From NCBI GenBank assembly GCA_963995525.1, contig OZ023214.1, forward strand, positions 50,100,578-50,164,577: 64,000 bases of DNA. Reading direction: 5' to 3'. This document shows positions 14,428-27,563 of this stretch, in pieces (positions within the stretch are counted from its first letter, which is position 1; each line of letters starts with the position of its first letter). Below the pieces are notes generated by a model. That model was not told where the DNA came from, did no database searches, and saw only the letters and a list, made by a program, of their open reading frames with translations. The position numbers were made by a program, and so were the translations under genes. This DNA is from Escarpia spicata. Its lineage: Eukaryota; Annelida; Polychaeta; Sabellida; Siboglinidae.

Positions 14428-15332
14428 TTAAAGTCCCTAGCAAGGGAAACACGCTATAGTCATTGCACAGTCACGGAGGACGCATTTTACTTCAAATATC
14501 TTGAAACAATTACTGAAAATACGTGTATGGCAAAACTGCAGTTGAATGGAACAAACCGTTTTTGGATATTACAGACTTCTCACCAGTCTGCAAGTCCAAA
14601 TCACAGCGACGGAACACATGTCTTATAAGGGGGGTGGGGTGCGTATGCCAGTAGTTAAGCCTCAATTTGAGAATACGTATGAAAATGAACCAATAACATT
14701 GCAGCAGGGTGATTCATCAATCGTTTTTTGTTTAATTCAGCTGACTAAACACACGTGAAGATGTTGTAATTGACCCTAATGAAGTCTGAGGACAGTGATT
14801 AGCTGGAGTCAGCCATAGCCGGAGCCTGTTATCAGATCTGTCTACTGACTGGACCTTCTGGCCAATCAATCAAGTGGCATTGTTTTCTGAATGTCTGCTA
14901 ATTAGGCTGTGTAATATTATGTAATTGAAATGCTTAAGACGTCAGGCCTTTGAGGAATTCACACCCTAAGGTGACTTTTTGTTGATGTTTACCTTTGTAA
15001 ATAGGGCACAAGGTCAAAAAATAAATACAAATCTGAATGTAACGTAACAACTGGCTGTATTGAATTTTCTTATAAAACACATATTTGACTTTCTGGAAAA
15101 CTTTATTAGGAGTTCATAGTGCCACCTGAGAACATTGTGCTGGATTACAAATTGTCCAACGGCGAAGTGCTGATTTTTATGGTGCCTTGCCAAGTTTGGT
15201 GGCACCTTTGAAATGTGCATAAAACACAAACACCTGGAGGGATTACAAAAAATAAAATTGCAGAGTGCTTGTAACATTGGTGCCTATAAAGTGTGTTGTT
15301 TTCAACATTTTCTCCAAAATTGCCATACCTAT

Positions 15333-15791
15333 TTGGGGTCAGCACACTGTTGGACTTCCTGCTTGATTACAGACGAAACAAAGTGCAGTATATTTTTGAG
15401 AAATGACTTTTTATAATATTCACTTGCTCTGACATAAGTGCACTTGAGTAGTCAGATTTCTAGATGTGATTGTTGAAGCTGTTGACAGTAAAATGGTGTC
15501 TTTTTAGCTGATTTTACTAAGCGGAAGGGTATCTGGCAGCAATTTGGCTAGTTGACACTTTAGCTGGATTACTGCCTGCATCCAGTTGTAAATATTGACG
15601 GGTGTCATACATACAGGCATTTTGCAAGAGCTAGAGATATGAGATTTTGACTAAACTCGACCAGCATGTCAATGAGATGATAATAACAGCAGGTGAGAAG
15701 TTTAAGAAACTTTATAGGTCACGTTTTCTTATAATCACACAACACATTAACATGGTCGCCAATGGGAAACCTGACAGTGTGCTGACCCCAA
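15333..15791. mobile_element. TIR element, copy 8
   Basis: Third of four consecutive filled units. Confidence 0.85.
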
Positions 15792-16696
15792 TTAAAGTCC
15801 CTAGCAAGGGAAACACGCTATAGTCATTGCACAGTCACGGAGGACGCATTTTACTTCAAATATCTTGAAACAATTACTGAAAATACGTGTATGGCAAAAC
15901 TGCAGTTGAATGGAACAAACCGTTTTTGGATATTACAGACTTCTCACCAGTCTGCAAGTCCAAATCACAGCGACGGAACACATGTCTTATAAGGGGGGTG
16001 GGGTGCGTATGCCAGTAGTTAAGCCTCAATTTGAGAATACGTATGAAAATGAACCAATAACATTGCAGCAGGGTGATTCATCAATCGTTTTTTGTTTAAT
16101 TCAGCTGACTAAACACACGTGAAGATGTTGTAATTGACCCTAATGAAGTCTGAGGACAGTGATTAGCTGGAGTCAGCCATAGCCGGAGCCTGTTATCAGA
16201 TCTGTCTACTGACTGGACCTTCTGGCCAATCAATCAAGTGGCATTGTTTTCTGAATGTCTGCTAATTAGGCTGTGTAATATTATGTAATTGAAATGCTTA
16301 AGACGTCAGGCCTTTGAGGAATTCACACCCTAAGGTGACTTTTTGTTGATGTTTACCTTTGTAAATAGGGCACAAGGTCAAAAAATAAATACAAATCTGA
16401 ATGTAACGTAACAACTGGCTGTATTGAATTTTCTTATAAAACACATATTTGACTTTCTGGAAAACTTTATTAGGAGTTCATAGTGCCACCTGAGAACATT
16501 GTGCTGGATTACAAATTGTCCAACGGCGAAGTGCTGATTTTTATGGTGCCTTGCCAAGTTTGGTGGCACCTTTGAAATGTGCATAAAACACAAACACCTG
16601 GAGGGATTACAAAAAATAAAATTGCAGAGTGCTTGTAACATTGGTGCCTATAAAGTGTGTTGTTTTCAACATTTTCTCCAAAATTGCCATACCTAT

Positions 16697-17155
16697 TTGG
16701 GGTCAGCACACTGTTGGACTTCCTGCTTGATTACAGACGAAACAAAGTGCAGTATATTTTTGAGAAATGACTTTTTATAATATTCACTTGCTCTGACATA
16801 AGTGCACTTGAGTAGTCAGATTTCTAGATGTGATTGTTGAAGCTGTTGACAGTAAAATGGTGTCTTTTTAGCTGATTTTACTAAGCGGAAGGGTATCTGG
16901 CAGCAATTTGGCTAGTTGACACTTTAGCTGGATTACTGCCTGCATCCAGTTGTAAATATTGACGGGTGTCATACATACAGGCATTTTGCAAGAGCTAGAG
17001 ATATGAGATTTTGACTAAACTCGACCAGCATGTCAATGAGATGATAATAACAGCAGGTGAGAAGTTTAAGAAACTTTATAGGTCACGTTTTCTTATAATC
17101 ACACAACACATTAACATGGTCGCCAATGGGAAACCTGACAGTGTGCTGACCCCAA
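16697..17155. mobile_element. TIR element, copy 9
   Basis: Last of the run of four. After it, every junction up to 26,199 is empty. Confidence 0.85.
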
Positions 17156-18960
17156 TTAAAGTCCCTAGCAAGGGAAACACGCTATAGTCATTGCACAGTC
17201 ACGGAGGACGCATTTTACTTCAAATATCTTGAAACAATTACTGAAAATACGTGTATGGCAAAACTGCAGTTGAATGGAACAAACCGTTTTTGGATATTAC
17301 AGACTTCTCACCAGTCTGCAAGTCCAAATCACAGCGACGGAACACATGTCTTATAAGGGGGGTGGGGTGCGTATGCCAGTAGTTAAGCCTCAATTTGAGA
17401 ATACGTATGAAAATGAACCAATAACATTGCAGCAGGGTGATTCATCAATCGTTTTTTGTTTAATTCAGCTGACTAAACACACGTGAAGATGTTGTAATTG
17501 ACCCTAATGAAGTCTGAGGACAGTGATTAGCTGGAGTCAGCCATAGCCGGAGCCTGTTATCAGATCTGTCTACTGACTGGACCTTCTGGCCAATCAATCA
17601 AGTGGCATTGTTTTCTGAATGTCTGCTAATTAGGCTGTGTAATATTATGTAATTGAAATGCTTAAGACGTCAGGCCTTTGAGGAATTCACACCCTAAGGT
17701 GACTTTTTGTTGATGTTTACCTTTGTAAATAGGGCACAAGGTCAAAAAATAAATACAAATCTGAATGTAACGTAACAACTGGCTGTATTGAATTTTCTTA
17801 TAAAACACATATTTGACTTTCTGGAAAACTTTATTAGGAGTTCATAGTGCCACCTGAGAACATTGTGCTGGATTACAAATTGTCCAACGGCGAAGTGCTG
17901 ATTTTTATGGTGCCTTGCCAAGTTTGGTGGCACCTTTGAAATGTGCATAAAACACAAACACCTGGAGGGATTACAAAAAATAAAATTGCAGAGTGCTTGT
18001 AACATTGGTGCCTATAAAGTGTGTTGTTTTCAACATTTTCTCCAAAATTGCCATACCTAATTAAAGTCCCTAGCAAGGGAAACACGCTATAGTCATTGCA
18101 CAGTCACGGAGGACGCATTTTACTTCAAATATCTTGAAACAATTACTGAAAATACGTGTATGGCAAAACTGCAGTTGAATGGAACAAACCGTTTTTGGAT
18201 ATTACAGACTTCTCACCAGTCTGCAAGTCCAAATCACAGCGACGGAACACATGTCTTATAAGGGGGGTGGGGTGCGTATGCCAGTAGTTAAGCCTCAATT
18301 TGAGAATACGTATGAAAATGAACCAATAACATTGCAGCAGGGTGATTCATCAATCGTTTTTTGTTTAATTCAGCTGACTAAACACACGTGAAGATGTTGT
18401 AATTGACCCTAATGAAGTCTGAGGACAGTGATTAGCTGGAGTCAGCCATAGCCGGAGCCTGTTATCAGATCTGTCTACTGACTGGACCTTCTGGCCAATC
18501 AATCAAGTGGCATTGTTTTCTGAATGTCTGCTAATTAGGCTGTGTAATATTATGTAATTGAAATGCTTAAGACGTCAGGCCTTTGAGGAATTCACACCCT
18601 AAGGTGACTTTTTGTTGATGTTTACCTTTGTAAATAGGGCACAAGGTCAAAAAATAAATACAAATCTGAATGTAACGTAACAACTGGCTGTATTGAATTT
18701 TCTTATAAAACACATATTTGACTTTCTGGAAAACTTTATTAGGAGTTCATAGTGCCACCTGAGAACATTGTGCTGGATTACAAATTGTCCAACGGCGAAG
18801 TGCTGATTTTTATGGTGCCTTGCCAAGTTTGGTGGCACCTTTGAAATGTGCATAAAACACAAACACCTGGAGGGATTACAAAAAATAAAATTGCAGAGTG
18901 CTTGTAACATTGGTGCCTATAAAGTGTGTTGTTTTCAACATTTTCTCCAAAATTGCCATA

Positions 18961-18970
18961 CCTATTTAAG
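18961..18970. other. Empty-site scar type c (904-bp unit), four copies
   Basis: Junction reads cctattt-aag: the left TTT of the filled site is kept and five bases of the right flank are lost. Other copies break at 20,776, 23,490 and 25,299. This form is confined to the right third of the array and mostly alternates with type b. Confidence 0.7.
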
Positions 18971-21900
18971 TCCCTAGCAAGGGAAACACGCTATAGTCAT
19001 TGCACAGTCACGGAGGACGCATTTTACTTCAAATATCTTGAAACAATTACTGAAAATACGTGTATGGCAAAACTGCAGTTGAATGGAACAAACCGTTTTT
19101 GGATATTACAGACTTCTCACCAGTCTGCAAGTCCAAATCACAGCGACGGAACACATGTCTTATAAGGGGGGTGGGGTGCGTATGCCAGTAGTTAAGCCTC
19201 AATTTGAGAATACGTATGAAAATGAACCAATAACATTGCAGCAGGGTGATTCATCAATCGTTTTTTGTTTAATTCAGCTGACTAAACACACGTGAAGATG
19301 TTGTAATTGACCCTAATGAAGTATGAGGACAGTGATTAGCTGGAGTCAGCCATAGCCGGAGCCTGTTATCAGATCTGTCTACTGACTGGACCTTCTGGCC
19401 AATCAATCAAGTGGCATTGTTTTCTGAATGTCTGCTAATTAGGCTGTGTAATATTATGTAATTGAAATGCTTAAGACGTCAGGCCTTTGAGGAATTCACA
19501 CCCTAAGGTGACTTTTTGTTGATGTTTACCTTTGTAAATAGGGCACAAGGTCAAAAAATAAATACAAATCTGAATGTAACGTAACAACTGGCTGTATTGA
19601 ATTTTCTTATAAAACACATATTTGACTTTCTGGAAAACTTTATTAGGAGTTCATAGTGCCACCTGAGAACATTGTGCTGGATTACAAATTGTCCAACGGC
19701 GAAGTGCTGATTTTTATGGTGCCTTGCCAAGTTTGGTGGCACCTTTGAAATGTGCATAAAACACAAACACCTGGAGGGATTACAAAAAATAAAATTGCAG
19801 AGTGCTTGTAACATTGGTGCCTATAAAGTGTGTTGTTTTCAACATTTTCTCCAAAATTGCCATACCTAATTAAAGTCCCTAGCAAGGGAAACACGCTATA
19901 GTCATTGCACAGTCACGGAGGACGCATTTTACTTCAAATATCTTGAAACAATTACTGAAAATACGTGTATGGCAAAACTGCAGTTGAATGGAACAAACCG
20001 TTTTTGGATATTACAGACTTCTCACCAGTCTGCAAGTCCAAATCACAGCGACGGAACACATGTCTTATAAGGGGGGTGGGGTGCGTATGCCAGTAGTTAA
20101 GCCTCAATTTGAGAATACGTATGAAAATGAACCAATAACATTGCAGCAGGGTGATTCATCAATCGTTTTTTGTTTAATTCAGCTGACTAAACACACGTGA
20201 AGATGTTGTAATTGACCCTAATGAAGTCTGAGGACAGTGATTAGCTGGAGTCAGCCATAGCCGGAGCCTGTTATCAGATCTGTCTACTGACTGGACCTTC
20301 TGGCCAATCAATCAAGTGGCATTGTTTTCTGAATGTCTGCTAATTAGGCTGTGTAATATTATGTAATTGAAATGCTTAAGACGTCAGGCCTTTGAGGAAT
20401 TCACACCCTAAGGTGACTTTTTGTTGATGTTTACCTTTGTAAATAGGGCACAAGGTCAAAAAATAAATACAAATCTGAATGTAACGTAACAACTGGCTGT
20501 ATTGAATTTTCTTATAAAACACATATTTGACTTTCTGGAAAACTTTATTAGGAGTTCATAGTGCCACCTGAGAACATTGTGCTGGATTACAAATTGTCCA
20601 ACGGCGAAGTGCTGATTTTTATGGTGCCTTGCCAAGTTTGGTGGCACCTTTGAAATGTGCATAAAACACAAACACCTGGAGGGATTACAAAAAATAAAAT
20701 TGCAGAGTGCTTGTAACATTGGTGCCTATAAAGTGTGTTGTTTTCAACATTTTCTCCAAAATTGCCATACCTATTTAAGTCCCTAGCAAGGGAAACACGC
20801 TATAGTCATTGCACAGTCACGGAGGACGCATTTTACTTCAAATATCTTGAAACAATTACTGAAAATACGTGTATGGCAAAACTGCAGTTGAATGGAACAA
20901 ACCGTTTTTGGATATTACAGACTTCTCACCAGTCTGCAAGTCCAAATCACAGCGACGGAACACATGTCTTATAAGGGGGGTGGGGTGCGTATGCCAGTAG
21001 TTAAGCCTCAATTTGAGAATACGTATGAAAATGAACCAATAACATTGCAGCAGGGTGATTCATCAATCGTTTTTTGTTTAATTCAGCTGACTAAACACAC
21101 GTGAAGATGTTGTAATTGACCCTAATGAAGTATGAGGACAGTGATTAGCTGGAGTCAGCCATAGCCGGAGCCTGTTATCAGATCTGTCTACTGACTGGAC
21201 CTTCTGGCCAATCAATCAAGTGGCATTGTTTTCTGAATGTCTGCTAATTAGGCTGTGTAATATTATGTAATTGAAATGCTTAAGACGTCAGGCCTTTGAG
21301 GAATTCACACCCTAAGGTGACTTTTTGTTGATGTTTACCTTTGTAAATAGGGCACAAGGTCAAAAAATAAATACAAATCTGAATGTAACGTAACAACTGG
21401 CTGTATTGAATTTTCTTATAAAACACATATTTGACTTTCTGGAAAACTTTATTAGGAGTTCATAGTGCCACCTGAGAACATTGTGCTGGATTACAAATTG
21501 TCCAACGGCGAAGTGCTGATTTTTATGGTGCCTTGCCAAGTTTGGTGGCACCTTTGAAATGTGCATAAAACACAAACACCTGGAGGGATTACAAAAAATA
21601 AAATTGCAGAGTGCTTGTAACATTGGTGCCTATAAAGTGTGTTGTTTTCAACATTTTCTCCAAAATTGCCATACCTAATTAAAGTCCCTAGCAAGGGAAA
21701 CACGCTATAGTCATTGCACAGTCACGGAGGACGCATTTTACTTCAAATATCTTGAAACAATTACTGAAAATACGTGTATGGCAAAACTGCAGTTGAATGG
21801 AACAAACCGTTTTTGGATATTACAGACTTCTCACCAGTCTGCAAGTCCAAATCACAGCGACGGAACACATGTCTTATAAGGGGGGTGGGGTGCGTATGCC

Positions 21901-24900
21901 AGTAGTTAAGCCTCAATTTGAGAATACGTATGAAAATGAACCAATAACATTGCAGCAGGGTGATTCATCAATCGTTTTTTGTTTAATTCAGCTGACTAAA
22001 CACACGTGAAGATGTTGTAATTGACCCTAATGAAGTATGAGGACAGTGATTAGCTGGAGTCAGCCATAGCCGGAGCCTGTTATCAGATCTGTCTACTGAC
22101 TGGACCTTCTGGCCAATCAATCAAGTGGCATTGTTTTCTGAATGTCTGCTAATTAGGCTGTGTAATATTATGTAATTGAAATGCTTAAGACGTCAGGCCT
22201 TTGAGGAATTCACACCCTAAGGTGACTTTTTGTTGATGTTTACCTTTGTAAATAGGGCACAAGGTCAAAAAATAAATACAAATCTGAATGTAACGTAACA
22301 ACTGGCTGTATTGAATTTTCTTATAAAACACATATTTGACTTTCTGGAAAACTTTATTAGGAGTTCATAGTGCCACCTGAGAACATTGTGCTGGATTACA
22401 AATTGTCCAACGGCGAAGTGCTGATTTTTATGGTGCCTTGCCAAGTTTGGTGGCACCTTTGAAATGTGCATAAAACACAAACACCTGGAGGGATTACAAA
22501 AAATAAAATTGCAGAGTGCTTGTAACATTGGTGCCTATAAAGTGTGTTGTTTTCAACATTTTCTCCAAAATTGCCATACCTAATTAAAGTCCCTAGCAAG
22601 GGAAACACGCTATAGTCATTGCACAGTCACGGAGGACGCATTTTACTTCAAATATCTTGAAACAATTACTGAAAATACGTGTATGGCAAAACTGCAGTTG
22701 AATGGAACAAACCGTTTTTGGATATTACAGACTTCTCACCAGTCTGCAAGTCCAAATCACAGCGACGGAACACATGTCTTATAAGGGGGGTGGGGTGCGT
22801 ATGCCAGTAGTTAAGCCTCAATTTGAGAATACGTATGAAAATGAACCAATAACATTGCAGCAGGGTGATTCATCAATCGTTTTTTGTTTAATTCAGCTGA
22901 CTAAACACACGTGAAGATGTTGTAATTGACCCTAATGAAGTCTGAGGACAGTGATTAGCTGGAGTCAGCCATAGCCGGAGCCTGTTATCAGATCTGTCTA
23001 CTGACTGGACCTTCTGGCCAATCAATCAAGTGGCATTGTTTTCTGAATGTCTGCTAATTAGGCTGTGTAATATTATGTAATTGAAATGCTTAAGACGTCA
23101 GGCCTTTGAGGAATTCACACCCTAAGGTGACTTTTTGTTGATGTTTACCTTTGTAAATAGGGCACAAGGTCAAAAAATAAATACAAATCTGAATGTAACG
23201 TAACAACTGGCTGTATTGAATTTTCTTATAAAACACATATTTGACTTTCTGGAAAACTTTATTAGGAGTTCATAGTGCCACCTGAGAACATTGTGCTGGA
23301 TTACAAATTGTCCAACGGCGAAGTGCTGATTTTTATGGTGCCTTGCCAAGTTTGGTGGCACCTTTGAAATGTGCATAAAACACAAACACCTGGAGGGATT
23401 ACAAAAAATAAAATTGCAGAGTGCTTGTAACATTGGTGCCTATAAAGTGTGTTGTTTTCAACATTTTCTCCAAAATTGCCATACCTATTTAAGTCCCTAG
23501 CAAGGGAAACACGCTATAGTCATTGCACAGTCACGGAGGACGCATTTTACTTCAAATATCTTGAAACAATTACTGAAAATACGTGTATGGCAAAACTGCA
23601 GTTGAATGGAACAAACCGTTTTTGGATATTACAGACTTCTCACCAGTCTGCAAGTCCAAATCACAGCGACGGAACACATGTCTTATAAGGGGGGTGGGGT
23701 GCGTATGCCAGTAGTTAAGCCTCAATTTGAGAATACGTATGAAAATGAACCAATAACATTGCAGCAGGGTGATTCATCAATCGTTTTTTGTTTAATTCAG
23801 CTGACTAAACACACGTGAAGATGTTGTAATTGACCCTAATGAAGTATGAGGACAGTGATTAGCTGGAGTCAGCCATAGCCGGAGCCTGTTATCAGATCTG
23901 TCTACTGACTGGACCTTCTGGCCAATCAATCAAGTGGCATTGTTTTCTGAATGTCTGCTAATTAGGCTGTGTAATATTATGTAATTGAAATGCTTAAGAC
24001 GTCAGGCCTTTGAGGAATTCACACCCTAAGGTGACTTTTTGTTGATGTTTACCTTTGTAAATAGGGCACAAGGTCAAAAAATAAATACAAATCTGAATGT
24101 AACGTAACAACTGGCTGTATTGAATTTTCTTATAAAACACATATTTGACTTTCTGGAAAACTTTATTAGGAGTTCATAGTGCCACCTGAGAACATTGTGC
24201 TGGATTACAAATTGTCCAACGGCGAAGTGCTGATTTTTATGGTGCCTTGCCAAGTTTGGTGGCACCTTTGAAATGTGCATAAAACACAAACACCTGGAGG
24301 GATTACAAAAAATAAAATTGCAGAGTGCTTGTAACATTGGTGCCTATAAAGTGTGTTGTTTTCAACATTTTCTCCAAAATTGCCATACCTAATTAAAGTC
24401 CCTAGCAAGGGAAACACGCTATAGTCATTGCACAGTCACGGAGGACGCATTTTACTTCAAATATCTTGAAACAATTACTGAAAATACGTGTATGGCAAAA
24501 CTGCAGTTGAATGGAACAAACCGTTTTTGGATATTACAGACTTCTCACCAGTCTGCAAGTCCAAATCACAGCGACGGAACACATGTCTTATAAGGGGGGT
24601 GGGGTGCGTATGCCAGTAGTTAAGCCTCAATTTGAGAATACGTATGAAAATGAACCAATAACATTGCAGCAGGGTGATTCATCAATCGTTTTTTGTTTAA
24701 TTCAGCTGACTAAACACACGTGAAGATGTTGTAATTGACCCTAATGAAGTCTGAGGACAGTGATTAGCTGGAGTCAGCCATAGCCGGAGCCTGTTATCAG
24801 ATCTGTCTACTGACTGGACCTTCTGGCCAATCAATCAAGTGGCATTGTTTTCTGAATGTCTGCTAATTAGGCTGTGTAATATTATGTAATTGAAATGCTT

Positions 24901-27106
24901 AAGACGTCAGGCCTTTGAGGAATTCACACCCTAAGGTGACTTTTTGTTGATGTTTACCTTTGTAAATAGGGCACAAGGTCAAAAAATAAATACAAATCTG
25001 AATGTAACGTAACAACTGGCTGTATTGAATTTTCTTATAAAACACATATTTGACTTTCTGGAAAACTTTATTAGGAGTTCATAGTGCCACCTGAGAACAT
25101 TGTGCTGGATTACAAATTGTCCAACGGCGAAGTGCTGATTTTTATGGTGCCTTGCCAAGTTTGGTGGCACCTTTGAAATGTGCATAAAACACAAACACCT
25201 GGAGGGATTACAAAAAATAAAATTGCAGAGTGCTTGTAACATTGGTGCCTATAAAGTGTGTTGTTTTCAACATTTTCTCCAAAATTGCCATACCTATTTA
25301 AGTCCCTAGCAAGGGAAACACGCTATAGTCATTGCACAGTCACGGAGGACGCATTTTACTTCAAATATCTTGAAACAATTACTGAAAATACGTGTATGGC
25401 AAAACTGCAGTTGAATGGAACAAACCGTTTTTGGATATTACAGACTTCTCACCAGTCTGCAAGTCCAAATCACAGCGACGGAACACATGTCTTATAAGGG
25501 GGGTGGGGTGCGTATGCCAGTAGTTAAGCCTCAATTTGAGAATACGTATGAAAATGAACCAATAACATTGCAGCAGGGTGATTCATCAATCGTTTTTTGT
25601 TTAATTCAGCTGACTAAACACACGTGAAGATGTTGTAATTGACCCTAATGAAGTATGAGGACAGTGATTAGCTGGAGTCAGCCATAGCCGGAGCCTGTTA
25701 TCAGATCTGTCTACTGACTGGACCTTCTGGCCAATCAATCAAGTGGCATTGTTTTCTGAATGTCTGCTAATTAGGCTGTGTAATATTATGTAATTGAAAT
25801 GCTTAAGACGTCAGGCCTTTGAGGAATTCACACCCTAAGGTGACTTTTTGTTGATGTTTACCTTTGTAAATAGGGCACAAGGTCAAAAAATAAATACAAA
25901 TCTGAATGTAACGTAACAACTGGCTGTATTGAATTTTCTTATAAAACACATATTTGACTTTCTGGAAAACTTTATTAGGAGTTCATAGTGCCACCTGAGA
26001 ACATTGTGCTGGATTACAAATTGTCCAACGGCGAAGTGCTGATTTTTATGGTGCCTTGCCAAGTTTGGTGGCACCTTTGAAATGTGCATAAAACACAAAC
26101 ACCTGGAGGGATTACAAAAAATAAAATTGCAGAGTGCTTGTAACATTGGTGCCTATAAAGTGTGTTGTTTTCAACATTTTCTCCAAAATTGCCATACCTA
26201 ATTAAAGTCCCTAGCAAGGGAAACACGCTATAGTCATTGCACAGTCACGGAGGACGCATTTTACTTCAAATATCTTGAAACAATTACTGAAAATACGTGT
26301 ATGGCAAAACTGCAGTTGAATGGAACAAACCGTTTTTGGATATTACAGACTTCTCACCAGTCTGCAAGTCCAAATCACAGCGACGGAACACATGTCTTAT
26401 AAGGGGGGTGGGGTGCGTATGCCAGTAGTTAAGCCTCAATTTGAGAATACGTATGAAAATGAACCAATAACATTGCAGCAGGGTGATTCATCAATCGTTT
26501 TTTGTTTAATTCAGCTGACTAAACACACGTGAAGATGTTGTAATTGACCCTAATGAAGTATGAGGACAGTGATTAGCTGGAGTCAGCCATAGCCGGAGCC
26601 TGTTATCAGATCTGTCTACTGACTGGACCTTCTGGCCAATCAATCAAGTGGCATTGTTTTCTGAATGTCTGCTAATTAGGCTGTGTAATATTATGTAATT
26701 GAAATGCTTAAGACGTCAGGCCTTTGAGGAATTCACACCCTAAGGTGACTTTTTGTTGATGTTTACCTTTGTAAATAGGGCACAAGGTCAAAAAATAAAT
26801 ACAAATCTGAATGTAACGTAACAACTGGCTGTATTGAATTTTCTTATAAAACACATATTTGACTTTCTGGAAAACTTTATTAGGAGTTCATAGTGCCACC
26901 TGAGAACATTGTGCTGGATTACAAATTGTCCAACGGCGAAGTGCTGATTTTTATGGTGCCTTGCCAAGTTTGGTGGCACCTTTGAAATGTGCATAAAACA
27001 CAAACACCTGGAGGGATTACAAAAAATAAAATTGCAGAGTGCTTGTAACATTGGTGCCTATAAAGTGTGTTGTTTTCAACATTTTCTCCAAAATTGCCAT
27101 ACCTAT

Positions 27107-27563
27107 TTGGGGTCAGCACACTGTTGGACTTCCTGCTTGATTACAGACGAAACAAAGTGCAGTATATTTTTGAGAAATGACTTTTTATAATATTCACTTG
27201 CTCTGACATAAGTGCACTTGAGTAGTCAGATTTCTAGATGTGATTGTTGAAGCTGTTGACAGTAAAATGGTGTCTTTTTAGCTGATTTTACTAAGCGGAA
27301 GGGTATCTGGCAGCAATTTGGCTAGTTGACACTTTAGCTGGATTACTGCCTGCATCCAGTTGTAAATATTGACGGGTGTCATACATACAGGCATTTTGCA
27401 AGAGCTAGAGATATGAGATTTTGACTAAACTCGACCAGCATGTCAATGAGATGATAATAACAGCAGGTGAGAAGTTTAAGAAACTTTATAGGTCACGTTT
27501 TCTTATAATCACACAACACATTAACATGGTCGCCAATGGGAAACCTGACAGTGTGCTGACCCC
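27107..27563. mobile_element. TIR element, copy 10, at the array end
   Basis: The left flank is the normal satellite sequence (ccatacctattt then GGGG at 27,109). The right terminus CCCC ends at 27,563 and is followed by taatgtcctcataac, which is not satellite sequence; internal copies continue with aattaaagtccc. The last element therefore forms the array boundary. An open frame from inside the element (27,421) runs across its end to 27,606, giving about 60 codons; this looks accidental. Confidence 0.85.

Larger units (their letters stand above)
1..27563. repeat. Satellite array of ~905-bp units (26 junctions in window)
   Basis: The same unit recurs head to tail from the window edge to 27,563. 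Spacings of a fixed internal point (471, 1378, 2742, 4106, 5011, 6375, 7739, 8644, 10008, 10913, 11818, 13182, 14546, 15910, 17274, 18179, 19083, 19988, 20892, 21797, 22702, 23606, 24511, 25415, 26320) are 907, 905, 904 or 1,364 bp. The long spacing is a short unit plus an inserted 459-bp element. By eye, units differ at very few sites: a C/A change at 19,323, 21,132, 22,037, 23,846, 25,655 and 26,560; a T at 10,192; a T at 10,848. The left edge lies outside the window. Short open frames of 60-87 codons recur in every unit, but they overlap on both strands and resemble nothing I know, so I do not call genes. Very recent amplification, strong homogenisation or an assembly effect could all explain the identity. 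Confidence 0.97.

Noticed and set aside
32..27190. Recurring 66-87 codon open frames in every satellite unit, as a tandem gene family
   Set aside because: They overlap on both strands, are identical between units because the DNA is identical, have no recognisable motif, and some run across the TIR-element junction.
1..27563. CRISPR array or rDNA repeat
   Set aside because: Units are ~905 bp without short direct repeats and variable spacers, and I see no rRNA, 5S or snRNA sequence in the unit.
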